A DNA stretch of 64,000 nucleotides from Catonia carolina. Taxonomy: Eukaryota; Arthropoda; Insecta; Hemiptera; Achilidae. How positions within the stretch are numbered: the first letter of the stretch is position 1; each line of letters opens with the position of its first letter. Below are positions 10,405 to 19,269 of the stretch, piece by piece. The stretch lies in NCBI GenBank assembly GCA_035578175.1, contig JAQMRL010000010.1:189001-253000 (forward strand), read 5' to 3'. A program made the translations under genes and the position numbers. A model generated the notes under the pieces. The model made no database searches, was not told where the DNA came from, and worked only from the letters and a program-made list of their open reading frames with translations.

Positions 10405-11421
10405 CCGGTGTGAAACACTCACACAACTTTCTCTTACCAATGCAAATAATTTAAACAATATAACCTAACATTAGAAATAAACAACAAAACTAACCTCAAT
10501 AAACATAACCCTATTTTAATCATGTAATGAAAGACGCAAAATGAAAATCAACCTCAGTTAGGCTTAAAAATACGGAAAATCACTCTTTCACAATAAACAA
10601 GGCTCTGTAGAGAAAAATACTTTAAATAAAAGTTGTAGATCTTTTTAATTCCTATAAAATTGATTATATACATTTTGGTCATAAAATGCGTACTAAGGCC
10701 AAAATCTGAAAAAAAATCGATTTTTCACACATTTTCATGAGAAAAAACAGAAAATCGCTAATTACCGCTAAACTAAGCGTTAAACAAAAAAATATTTGAA
10801 ATAAAAGTTGTAGGATTTTAAATTCTCTACATTTTTTTATTTTTTTTTTCATTTTTTTATTTGTATAGCCCTTTTAAGAGCGCACTAGTTATGTAATTAA
10901 ATTCATTTTCTCTTAAGCTGTTTTGGGAGCTGTCGCCTCCTTGCGATTATTATTATCTACATTTTTTATTATATAAATTAGTCCGCTAAAATGCATATTA
11001 AAGCCGAAATCTTAAAAAAACAACGTTTTTACGTTAAAACAGCCTCACCAAGAATTTCAGCAAACATGGTGCCTACCCTATCTTGTAAAGTATTAAAAAT
11101 TTAGTAAACCAGCCGATTTTTAAAAAATCATAGGACCAGTTTCTGAGAAAATCACAAAAAAGTGAAAAATTACACGAATAAACTACTTCTTTTGGTTGAC
11201 CAAATTTGATGAAAATGTTCAAGTCGCGTCCGGTAGTAGTATGTAAGTTAAGGTTCACGTTTCAAGTTTGTACACACACACACACACACACCAATCGCTA
11301 AAAACATGTTTTTTGGGTTCAGGGGGTCTGAAAACATGTAGATCCGGTGAAAACTCGATTTCTTAAAATGGACATGAATACAATACTTTCCTTCCTATTT
11401 ATTCATATAGGCAAGAGAAAG
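10405..11421 (-). repeat. R1 element, copy 8 (complete, with exact target duplication)
   Basis: A minus-oriented complete R1 copy bounded by the perfect 9-bp direct repeat TAAAAAAAT (10,396-10,404 and 11,422-11,430). It carries a 115-bp retroposed insert at 10,842-10,956 and a short CA tract near 11,272-11,291. This copy gives the clearest definition of the element ends: CCGGTGTGAAACACTCACAC at one side, and GGCAAGAGAAAG at the other. Confidence 0.85.
10842..10956 (-). mobile_element. 5'-truncated retroposon fragment inserted in R1
   Basis: It interrupts R1 copy 8 and is flanked by CTACATTTTTTTATT (10,827-10,841) and CTACATTTTTTATT (10,957-10,970), a target duplication of about 14 bp. In minus orientation it ends in an A-rich tail after AGGGCTATACAAATAAAAAA, as expected for a LINE or SINE 3' end. 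The family is not identified. Confidence 0.65.
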
Positions 11422-11430
11422 TAAAAAAAT

Positions 11431-11814
11431 GGTATGTAGTGGTATGCTGTTTATTCCTAATGGTGTGTGAATTGAAGTGACTGTGACGTGGAAGGCATTA
11501 GGCATTAGGCATTAGCCGTATCATTTGTCTTGGTTGGCAAATGAACTGAACCCTCTGATTAGATAACTCACTCTTCTGTTGTGTGTGTGTATTACGCCGT
11601 GCGCTCCACACTCCATGTTCCACTTAACAGCTAGGCTTCTGTTAAATGTTTTCTCTCTTATATTACATAACCGTCACTTGACTGCTGCATCGTAAATAAA
11701 CCGCCCGCCTGGCCGGCATGTTGCATTAAATTCCTTGTAAATCTGTTTATGATACTACAAAACTATGTTTGGGTTTCGATCTGTGTAATTGTCGTGTTAT
11801 GAAACGTTCTGTCC
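11431..11814. other. Unassigned sequence
   Basis: No gene or shared repeat recognised. There is a small triplication of GGCATTA near 11,492-11,512. Confidence 0.4.
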
Positions 11815-12128
11815 ACACATAACAGCAGACAGGTGGAGTGTCAAATTATTTACACTCAATCTGTTTGTTACAGGGCTGAAATAAATAGTTGTGTTTCTTT
11901 TCACACGTTCACCCAATTAAATGAGTGAATAATTTAATAAGAGAAGAGGTGTGGGTGGGGTGTGTGTTAGGTGACACTAATCACAGTGTGGGTTGTGTGG
12001 TGAATGAAGTGAAGTGAAGGTGTCATGAAGGCAGAGTGGGCCCCACATACTGATAAGTGTACTTTTCCACTGAGTGAGTGAGTTGTGGCAATGGTACACC
12101 GCCTGACTCCTTGTTTTACTTAGTAAAA
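11815..12128 (+). repeat. R4 dispersed repeat, copy 3
   Basis: This is an inverted counterpart of 534-842, about 11 kb away. The match runs from AACAGCAGACAGGTGGAGTG to the GTTTTACTTAGTAAAA palindrome. The copies differ by substitutions and short indels, so it is an old duplication. Confidence 0.75.
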
Positions 12129-12642
12129 TCTTAGTATATTTCTATTGTATTTTTTTTCTTGTCTTTTGTCTTTGTCAGATGTCATGTAGGCCTACTTTTG
12201 TAACATTTTCTGCTGCTGAATCCATCCATTGATGTCTTCAAATAAATTCATATTTGAAATAGTTAAAATAAACATGTAGCAGATTTTCTGAGATCATTTC
12301 AATTGTAAAAATTCACGGATGGAGAAAAAAAATTGAAAAATTTTATTGTAATTTTATCAAATTGCCATTAGTGAAATAATACTAAGTAAACTCGTCTAAA
12401 AAATAAATAAACAAAAAGATAATGGTACCGGAAATAGGCTTAAACCAAAAATGTATAACCTGAGAATTTTATTGATTTTTTTTTGTTAAGTGTGTAGCCC
12501 AGGCACTAATCTTGACTATTTTCTTGGAAGGATGTTCTCCAGTGCTTTTTTACTTTGTACATGTTTTGAGCGACAACTGTTAGTTTTTCTTTTACTTACC
12601 CACCAGAAAACGGATCTTTACTTCATCAATAAGAAAATAAAA
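12129..12642. other. Unassigned AT-rich sequence
   Basis: No gene or repeat recognised. The open frame 12,490-12,696 runs into the adjacent mariner element and is not supported. Confidence 0.4.
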
Positions 12643-12644
12643 TA

Positions 12645-13396
12645 TGAGGGGAGGGCAGTCCAGAAAGTGTGTCACGTTTTGCGTTGTAGCCGCTAGGGGT
12701 GGAGCTATCACGGCCATTTTGGTGCCGCGGCGTTTCTCCATTCAGTGGCTATCCAGCCGTGCTAGTGAGAGGTCTGTGTCGCTCTTCGTTGTTTTTCAAC
12801 AACAATTTAAAGTGTGTGCCGCAATTCAAAAGCCCGCCAGTTGTGAAGTATGGCGACTGTTTTTTGGGACAGGAAAGGAGTTCTTCTTATCGATTTCTTG
12901 GAACGTTGCACAACAATAATCTCTGAGAGGTATTGTGAAACACTTGAAAAGTTAAGAAGAGCGATCCAAAACAAGCGCAGAGGAAAGTTGACTGGAAAAA
13001 TTCTCTTTTTCCATTACAACGCCCGACCACACACGACAAATCGAACACGAGAAGTCCTGGATGCTTTCAAATGGAGGTCCACATCCGCCATACAGTCCGG
13101 ACCTTGCGCCCAGCGATTATCACTTGTTCCCGGACAATGAAGACATGGCTTGCGACGCAGCGCTTTGATGACGACGCGGAGCTGCAGGATGGTGTGACTA
13201 ACTGTTTAAAATCACAGGCGGTAGACTTTTATGACGCCGGCATTTCAAAATTAGTTCACCGCTATGATAAGTGTCTTAATTTGTTGGTGATTATGTAGAA
13301 AAATAGTAGCATTTTAGTTGCACTTTCAAACGTATATAATACAATTTTTTTCTTGTACTTAGTTTTTTACGTGACAGACTTTCTGGACTGCCCTCG
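12645..13396 (+). mobile_element. Mariner-type element MLE-2, internally deleted
   Basis: The element is 752 bp with TA at both flanks (12,643-12,644 and 13,397-13,398). The left end has GAGGGCAGTCCAGAAAGTGT; the right end reverse-complemented has GAGGGCAGTCCAGAAAGTCT, a ~26-bp inverted repeat. The left end carries an extra GGAGG relative to the right. It holds only the C-terminal half of a transposase, so it cannot move by itself. Confidence 0.9.
12850..13298 (+). pseudogene. Mariner DD34D transposase pseudogene, C-terminal half (MLE-2)
   Basis: Recognisable motifs in order are MATVFWDRKGVLL, RYCETLEKLR, HYNARPH, YSPDLAPSDYHLF (13,084-13,125 region), DDDAELQDGV and YDAGISKLVHRYDKC. This is the second half of a mariner transposase; the N-terminal DNA-binding domain and first catalytic Asp are absent through internal deletion. 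Frameshifts separate HYNARPH from YSPDLAP, and YHLF from the C-terminal part. The second catalytic Asp (HDNA in the family) is replaced by Tyr (codon TAC). Clearly non-functional. Confidence 0.9.
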
Positions 13397-13398
13397 TA

Positions 13399-13614
13399 CA
13401 TCAGTTCCCTATTTGACATCCTGTTCATTTTTGGGAATTTATTCAGGTGTGAAATTCAAAATGAAATAAAATAGGGTCATTTTTTGACCTAATTTCAGTT
13501 GTTTTGCTCTCCCGAAAATGTTGCTTAGTGAAGATAAGCTCCGTTTTCGTATTGACAGTTTGATTAAAAACATTGTATAAATAGTGAAGTCACGCAATCG
13601 CCTTTTGCCTATAT
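13399..13614. other. Unassigned spacer
   Basis: Short interval with no recognisable feature before repeat R5. Confidence 0.35.
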
Positions 13615-14694
13615 ATGAATGGGCTGTGAAGAAGGGAAGTGAAAATACGACAGTGCTGCCAACCTCAACAGTCAGACACTATTCATACATTTCACTACAT
13701 ACATTTTGTAAGCTGTGGTTTATCCCGAGAAAATGTTTTCTTCATAAACCTTTTAAGAAATAAATGTGACATGTAATATTGCCTATAGCTTAATTACATG
13801 ACTAGAAATGTTTAATTCAGTGTAATTAGGCGACTAGCTACCTTATTCCATTGGAACAAAACTTTCTACGAACGAATCGCCTTCTTTACTAATTGCTGTC
13901 ACCGGCGTCTTCTCTATCAGTTTCACTATTTAATATCTACCTAAGATTGAAACCGTTGAAGAATAGCTTCTTCACTTCTTTAATTTCCTTCTTTATTTTT
14001 CGAATTTTGGAAAGAGAAACATGACAGTAGTTAGCCACTCGCTCATGGCTTTTGTTAAGAGGCAGTGGAAAGGTATTTTTGTTTAGTTTTAACTTTTTAG
14101 CATTTTATTACTCTGCATGTTTAGCATTTTTAATAGTCTGCCCACATTTCTGTTTACGGTAACAAACCGTTATACTCGTTCAGTTAACCTACCAAAAGGT
14201 ACCACGATATACTACAATCCAGCCTCTCTTAGTTTGCTCCTAATGTAAACAAATAATGACGTCACTGAGCATGCGCATTATATCAAAATCTGTACACGCT
14301 GAATAAAAAGTAACAATAAAATACCTTCAAAAGTATTTAAATAGAAAATACTTTTAAAAGTATTTTTATAAATGAAATTGTTAAGCCTACATCATATCAT
14401 GACTGATGTTTTTAGTACTTTAAGTACTTATAATTTAAAACATAGTTAACTTAATAGGAATACGAGATCCATAAAGTGGTGGAGTGTAGCGTGCACCCTG
14501 TAGTAGGTGGCTTTTGTTTGTTGACAGACACTAGGAGGAGCTAACTAACAACGGCTCAACTATATGTAGGCTATGTATGCTGTGGGTATAGTATAAGTTG
14601 TTATGTTTGTGCACTGATGCTGTTCCCCCTTTCCCCCTTTCCCCCCTTTACCCCTTTACCCCTCGTTGCAAACTCGTGACTCAAGTAACTATAG
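13615..14694 (+). repeat. R5 dispersed repeat, copy 1 (interrupted by a MITE and bounded by a hAT)
   Basis: It matches 24,050-24,868 over most of its length in the same orientation: ACAGTGCTGCCAAC, TACATTTTGTAAGCTGTGGT, CGCCTTCTTTAC, AGAAACAT.ACAGTAGTTAGC, AGTCTGCCCACATTT and the CCCCCTTT run. The copy at 24 kb lacks both the MITE at 14,215 and the hAT at 14,695, so it preserves both empty sites. A segment on the minus strand resembles degraded coding sequence shared with 25.85-26.04 kb. Confidence 0.8.
14215..14562 (+). mobile_element. TA-flanked MITE, copy M2
   Basis: 348 bp, TA at 14,213-14,214 and 14,563-14,564. It starts CAATCCAGCCTCTCTTAGTT and ends ACGGCTCAACTA. It contains TGACGTCACTGAGCATGCGC and a small duplication around the AAAATACTTTTAAAAGTATT palindrome. 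It is inserted into R5, and the R5 copy at 24.8 kb shows the uninterrupted site. Confidence 0.9.
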
Positions 14695-15383
14695 CAGTGG
14701 TAGCCAACCCGCAGTGGTCTGCGGACCACTCGGCCTGAAAGTAAACTACCACGGACCACCCATTACTACATTATTGCATAATATATCTTATCAGTTGTAA
14801 CCAAATTAAAAGGTGATTAAATAAAACAAATTTTCACAAACAAACTATTATTACAAACATATAATTGTTATTTTCAGAAAGTACATCTCAAAAAGTAAAA
14901 ATATTTTAATTGTAAATTGTCTTTTAATAAAATAAGGAATACAGAATTTACTTTGTCGAAAATAACAGTGAGAATTAAAAATGAAATGAAAATTTCAATG
15001 TGACTTTTGTGCACGAATTTTTCTGACTAGCTGAGGAATTGTAGGTTTTAGGCTCTTGCTAAGAGCTACTCTCAAATCACTGCTTACACTTGGCCGATTT
15101 CGTTGTTTGTTTTTAATTAACAATAAACTAGAGAACCCCTGCTCACACAAATAAGTGGTTGAAGAATATCATAAGATTCCGCAAAGCTACTTGCCGAATC
15201 TTGGGGAAGCGCAGGGCTTTCTTACATCACAACTCTTCTACCTTTACTTAATCTGAATCTTGAATGTATTTACTTAATCTTGTTCAATGAAAATGGTAAC
15301 TTTGATTTAATCACGGGAAAATATTACTTTTTTATAAGTAGTCGTGGGTGGGACTCTCACGGACCACCGGTTGGGAAACACTG
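14695..15383 (-). mobile_element. hAT-type DNA transposon, internally deleted
   Basis: The 689-bp element is flanked by an exact 8-bp duplication, AACTATAG (14,687-14,694 and 15,384-15,391), the length typical of hAT. The left end is CAGTGGTAGCCAACCCGCAG; the right end, reverse-complemented, is CAGTGTTTCCCAACCGGTGG, an imperfect inverted repeat that also shares GGTC.G.G. It retains only the last part of the transposase gene on the minus strand. The R5 paralog at 24.86 kb has the empty site, GACTCAAGTGACTATAC. Confidence 0.92.
14995..15156 (-). pseudogene. hAT transposase C-terminal fragment (dimerisation domain)
   Basis: An uninterrupted 53-codon frame ends in TGA. It contains TYLCEQGFSSLLLIKNKQRN, then SDLRVALS and KPTIPQLVRKI. 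This is the typical C-terminal hAT dimerisation region (C-E-x-G-F-S, then K-x-x-R-N-R, then D-L-R-x-A-L) of ZBED/FAM200-like transposases. Upstream coding sequence is lost except for a short shifted remnant. It has no start codon of its own and is most likely a relic. Confidence 0.85.
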
Positions 15384-15391
15384 AACTATAG

Positions 15392-15731
15392 GATAGTTGG
15401 GGGTTGGGGGTATGTTGCATAAAGATGGAGGAGGAGATGTTTGTGCGATGTGTAAGGTGAGGGTGTCACTCTCTACTCTACTGTATGCAAATTAATATAG
15501 ACAATAAAAAGTGAAATGCTCACCATCTGTATGAGTGTGAATTGTGTTAGACTATGACAATGGCAGGATGTGACGACCACTGTGCGTGTGCACATTGCGT
15601 TCTTCTATTCATTACATTACCTAGTCACCGCCAATGTTTGTATCTCTTTTTCAGTGACAAGGCAACTCAGAAATTGTTGCTACTTAAAATGTATACTCAT
15701 TGTAACCCGTTAAACATTTAAAAATAATAAT
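15392..15731. other. Unassigned sequence
   Basis: No gene or repeat recognised. The R5 relationship is not traceable beyond the hAT target site. Confidence 0.35.
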
Positions 15732-15791
15732 ACAGGTGATTACAAATGAAATAGACACTTTCGACAGCTTCTTAAACATCAAACTGGTGTA

Positions 15792-16517
15792 CAGTAGAGT
15801 ACCGATTTTCCGTGGATCGTTTAACCGGGGTTTGGATTAACCGTGCGATCACTAGAAATTTTTTTTTTTTTTGGTTTAACGTCCGACTGTATTGCAAATT
15901 GCTGCTAATGCAGACGGTGAAGGATGAAATGAATTTTTTGTAACGTATGAAAAAATACCATGCCCGAGTGGGATTCAAACCCAAGACCGCGTGATGAGAG
16001 GCGAGCACGTTACCAACGTGGCCGGCTAGAAAAATTAAAATCACTAGAAAAATTAATTATGTATGTACTGTATAACTTTTATAAATTAAAACTTTTCAAC
16101 TCCCGACATTTTCGTCATCGTAATTATCACAATTATTGTGATTTACTACGATAATATTGTTCGATTACGACAACAATGAGTAGGCACATTAATGTAGACA
16201 TAAACTAATTTCGTATCGTAGTAAAATGAAACAAAGTAAAATAACAGATTTTTTGTGATATTTTTTGTTACGTAGTTTAAGGTAAGATTTATATAAATTT
16301 ATGTAGTAAATATTTTTATTTCAATACAATTTGTTTATTTATTTCCGATATCCGATAGTATTAACATGTATTAATCAGTAGAATAAAACATACGCGTAAC
16401 TGGTGGTTTTGTTTATGACGTAGGTGGTCTCGACCGAATTGGGTTGTATTATCCGTGTTTTCCGGTTATCCGGTATAGTTATCCCCCCAATTACCACGGA
16501 TAATTGGTATTATACTG
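15792..16517. mobile_element. Pogo-like non-autonomous DNA transposon
   Basis: 726 bp with TA on both sides (15,790-15,791 and 16,518-16,519). Left end CAGTAGAGTACCGATTTTCC, then GTGG; right end reverse-complemented CAGTATAATACCAATTATCC, then GTGG. The ATTATCCG-type ends with TA duplication suggest the pogo/Tigger group of Tc1/mariner; this class is inferred from ends only. No transposase remains. Removing it with one TA restores the MLE-1-type sequence exactly (CTGGTGTATTTGAATATAG). Confidence 0.8.
15858..16030 (-). mobile_element. SINE family B, copy 1 (tRNA-derived)
   Basis: In minus orientation it has a tRNA-like head (GCCGGCCACGTTGGTAACGT, then the box B variant GGTTTGAATCC), a body with GTCTGCATTAGCAGCAATTT, and ends GTTAAACCAAAAAAA. 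TCACTAGAAA occurs directly on both sides, a plausible ~10-bp target duplication. It sits inside the pogo-like element. Box A is damaged by a small deletion compared with copy 2. Confidence 0.8.
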
Positions 16518-16660
16518 TATTTGAATATAGTAAATGATACAGGTTTGTAGGGAATTTTTTAAAGTTTATGTTGGTACAACTGTTGCTAGCATTTTGTTGT
16601 CGGCTGCTGTTACAACGACCAGTCTTATCAAAATGGTATACCCACGATAGAGTCCTATCT

Positions 16661-16714
16661 AAACAGTGAAGTTTCTAGGAGTGTCTAGTGACACTCCTAG
16701 AAACTTCACTGTTT
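16661..16714. repeat. Perfect 25-bp inverted repeat with 4-nt loop
   Basis: Left arm 16,661-16,685 starts AAACAGTGAAGTTTCTAGGA; right arm 16,690-16,714 is its exact reverse complement; the loop is TAGT. The arm encodes the TVKFLGVSL motif of the adjacent reverse transcriptase on the minus strand. The sequence therefore folds back on itself exactly where the retroelement fragment ends. Confidence 0.95.
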
Positions 16715-17245
16715 GCATATGACCTAGGATATTATTTTGTATAAAGACATCAACTTCTCTGTTTTCCCTTACATTGTGTTTGTTTTTGAACCGTAAGTAC
16801 TGACACTTTTTCCCATTAACTGTTAACATTAATTCATTCAGAAATTGGACTGCAGATTCTATGCTAATATGTGTATTCACTTTGAGACCATCTACCAGTA
16901 AACTTTTGTTTATGATTGAAGTTTCATCAGCGAACAATAAAGCTTTACTGTTCGATAAGATTTCTGGTAATGTACAACAAAAACAAAATGGGACCTAAAA
17001 TTGAACCCTGTGGAACACCAGCTTTTGACATCGAGCTTTTCAGAAAATTTTTTTTGTAAGTTTCCCCCAAACTACTCTAGTTATTTTAACGCATTGTACT
17101 CCTCTACCTACCATTTAAGTTGTACGCCCCTAATACCTGATGACTAGTAACATTTTCAACGAGACTTCATGATCAAAGCAGTTAAAAGCTTTGCTGCGGT
17201 CTAAAAACACAGTTAAGGCCTTCTCCCCTGCATCCAGTGTAACTA

Positions 17246-17658
17246 CAGTTCAGCCATTGTTAGTTTGCTCCTACTGTCAAAAAACAAAAGCCAGCTACTA
17301 CAGGGTGCACGCTAGAGTCTACCACTTTACAACTATCCTATTCCTATTAAGTGAACTATGTTTTAAAATTATAAGTACTTAAAGTACTAAAACATCAGTC
17401 ATGATATGATGTAGGCCTAACAATTTCATTGATAAAAATACTTTTAAAAGTATTTTGTTGTTACTTTTTAATGAGCTGTTACTTTTTAATGTTACTTTTT
17501 AATGATGTAGGCCTAACAATTTCATTGATAAAAATACTTTTAAAAGTATTTTGTTGTTACTTTTTAATGAGCGTGTACAGATTTTGATATAATGCGGATG
17601 CTCAGTGACTTGGTCATTATTTGTTTACATTAGGAGCAAACTAAGAGAGGCTGGACTG
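17246..17658 (-). mobile_element. TA-flanked MITE, copy M3 (internally duplicated)
   Basis: 413 bp, inverted relative to the other copies, TA at 17,244-17,245 and 17,659-17,660. It contains two tandem copies of the GTAGGCCTAACAATTTCATT segment with the AAAATACTTTTAAAAGTATT palindrome, accounting for about 100 extra bp. Excising it with one TA joins GAGCAGCTA to GTTACACTGGATGCAGGG in the reverse-transcriptase frame (minus strand). Confidence 0.92.
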
Positions 17659-17780
17659 TAGCTGCTCAAAAAGTGAGACAATGGCAGTTTTGGTTGACTT
17701 ACCCTTTCGGAAACGATGCAGATCTTTTGAGATCTTTTGAGGTTTTCAGTGAAAAACAACCGATAAACCTAATGAACAAT

Positions 17781-18239
17781 GAACACTACCTTAGTGTTTA
17801 GTATACGTGTATGGGGTGGGATATTTAGTAATAAATTAATGGGTCGGTGTTTTGTGTTTCAGTTCCTGGAAGTCGTGGTTGATACCGGTCGCTTTGGGAA
17901 TTGTTGCGACCATCGTCTACAGATTTTTCTTCATCAAGCAATAAATTGGTACCGAAAGAAAAGAGATTCAATTGAATCTCTCTCTGTCTACCCCTGTAAT
18001 CCCCTCCTCCTCGTCCTCGTCTCTTTTATCACTTACGGTCAAGTTGTATGTTTTTACTATTTTTTTTATTCCATCTTCCCTCTTTCCCTCTTTCCCTCTT
18101 TCCCTTGTCTCTGTCGCAAACACACAAACATATTATTATACGAGTATATATTATTATAAATACATGAAATGTTATCTGTTTATTTTACATTATTATTTTA
18201 TTTTTATTATTTTGTTATTTACTCTTCCTTCTACAGACT
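17781..18239. other. Unassigned sequence with pyrimidine-rich repeat
   Basis: It contains a (CCCTCTTT)n run at about 18,078-18,104. Open frames at 17,779-18,159 and 17,972-18,241 overlap each other and are Ser/Tyr/Phe-rich with no recognisable domain; I do not call them genes. Confidence 0.4.
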
Positions 18240-19065
18240 GATAATTATTATTAATCCATTCCTTTATGTTTGTCATGGTTGATGAGCTCTGGCTGACCAA
18301 TCGGAACGTTTGCCACCGTTGTCCCCGATTGTACCTGACAAACATTACGCGTGCATGCATGTAACAGCCGCAATAGTTCACTCTCATCTTGCATCTCGTA
18401 CTGAACACATCAGAGCATCGTGTGGGTTCAAGCTCCGTGTAGTTGCGGGGTGAAGGGTATGGGAGAGGTATCCTAATGAATGAGTGACGCATGCTGGGAG
18501 AACGATTCTTCTATTACTCTGACACAAAACATTTGTTTTCAAATTTTCCCTATTTAACATATTTGTTTGTATTTATTACATTCATTTATTTACATATTTT
18601 TATATAAATTAGCAAGTTAAATATTATGAATCGGACCGAGTTAATAACCCCTTGTGGTATTTCTTAAATTAATGGGTCGGATGATAAGAATATATTTTTA
18701 GTCTTGTTAGTAGACGCTACCACTACAAATGCATCAGCTGTGAAACACTACTAACTCATTCATTGTCCCACTACTATAACAACGCACTCACTCCATTCCA
18801 CAACAACTACACGCAGCTGGGACTTGAGCTATACGTTAACATGCAATACTAGCATATAATGTAATCAGCTGATTGTATGTTTATACGTTATAATTGTTAT
18901 TGAAAGACCAAAAAATGGCTGATGTAATAATATATAAGAGAGCTACAAGAGGAGCAAGTATTGGTGTAGTTGGTGGCAAGTGATTGGGCTAGCTATAAAG
19001 TGGGTGGGTGGGGGGTGGGGTGCAATGCATATGTTCAGAGCTCATCACCCTTGCAAAATAGTATA
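18240..19065 (+). repeat. R3 dispersed repeat, copy 1
   Basis: It shares GTTGATGAGCTCTG, GCAATAGTTCACT, CTTGCATCTCGTACTGAACA, GTTAACATGCAATACT, GATTGTATGTTTATA, GAGGAGCAAGTATTG and GGTGGCAAGTGATTGG with 23,090-23,440, and its second half with 30,135-30,590. This copy has about 350 bp of extra sequence in the middle. No conserved open frame; unclassified. Confidence 0.7.

Positions 19066-19113
<48 letters not shown>
19066..19113. repeat. (TA)24 microsatellite
   Basis: 48 bp of uninterrupted TA dinucleotide at the end of R3. Confidence 0.95.
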
Positions 19114-19116
<3 letters not shown>

Positions 19117-19267
19117 GGGTGACGCAAAAAGTGTCTCGTGTTTTAACCCTTATAACACCAAAAATGCCAATTGAGCCAATTTAAATTTTTACGAAAGACT
19201 GCCAAGATGACATCAGCTCGTCATATATAGCGTTGTATTTTGAATGTTTCTCAATGGATTGCGTTCA
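19114..19267. other. Possible older transposon sequence flanking MLE-3
   Basis: CAGGGTGACGCAAAAAGTGT after the TA tract looks like a transposon terminus. I could not find a matching opposite end beyond MLE-3, so this is a weak suggestion. Confidence 0.25.
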
Positions 19268-19269
19268 TA

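Larger units (their letters stand above)
15733..16634 (+). mobile_element. MLE-1-family 5'-end fragment, split by a pogo-like insertion
   Basis: 15,733-15,791 plus 16,520-16,634 together match the reverse complement of the right end of MLE-1 (about 7,757-7,933). They share the inverted repeat CAGGTGATTACAAATGAAAT, AAACATCAAACTGGTGTA, TTTGTAGGGAATTTTTTAAA and TTGGTACAACTGTTGCTAGC. The match ends one base past the MLE-1 transposase start codon. The rest of the element is missing. Confidence 0.85.
16661..17780 (-). pseudogene. Jockey-like non-LTR reverse transcriptase pseudogene, middle part
   Basis: Reverse-transcriptase motifs appear in order on the minus strand: HRFRKGKSTKTAIVSLFEQ (around 17,670-17,715), TLDAGEKALTVFLDRSKAFN (17,190-17,240), AGVPQGSILGPILFLLY (16,970-17,022), FADETS (about 16,920-16,935) and QTVKFLGVSLD at the end. 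The active-site box is FADE rather than the usual F/Y-A-D-D, so the second Asp is replaced. Several frameshifts lie between motifs and both ends are missing. A MITE interrupts it at 17,246-17,658 and its removal restores the frame. The related C-terminal part is at 32,091-32,489. Confidence 0.85.

Noticed and set aside
17779..18241. Frames of 126 and 89 codons
   Set aside because: They overlap in different frames, are driven by a pyrimidine repeat, and show no recognisable domain.
18193..18492. 99-codon minus-strand frame
   Set aside because: Lies in R3; the copies at 23.1 and 30.1 kb do not preserve it.
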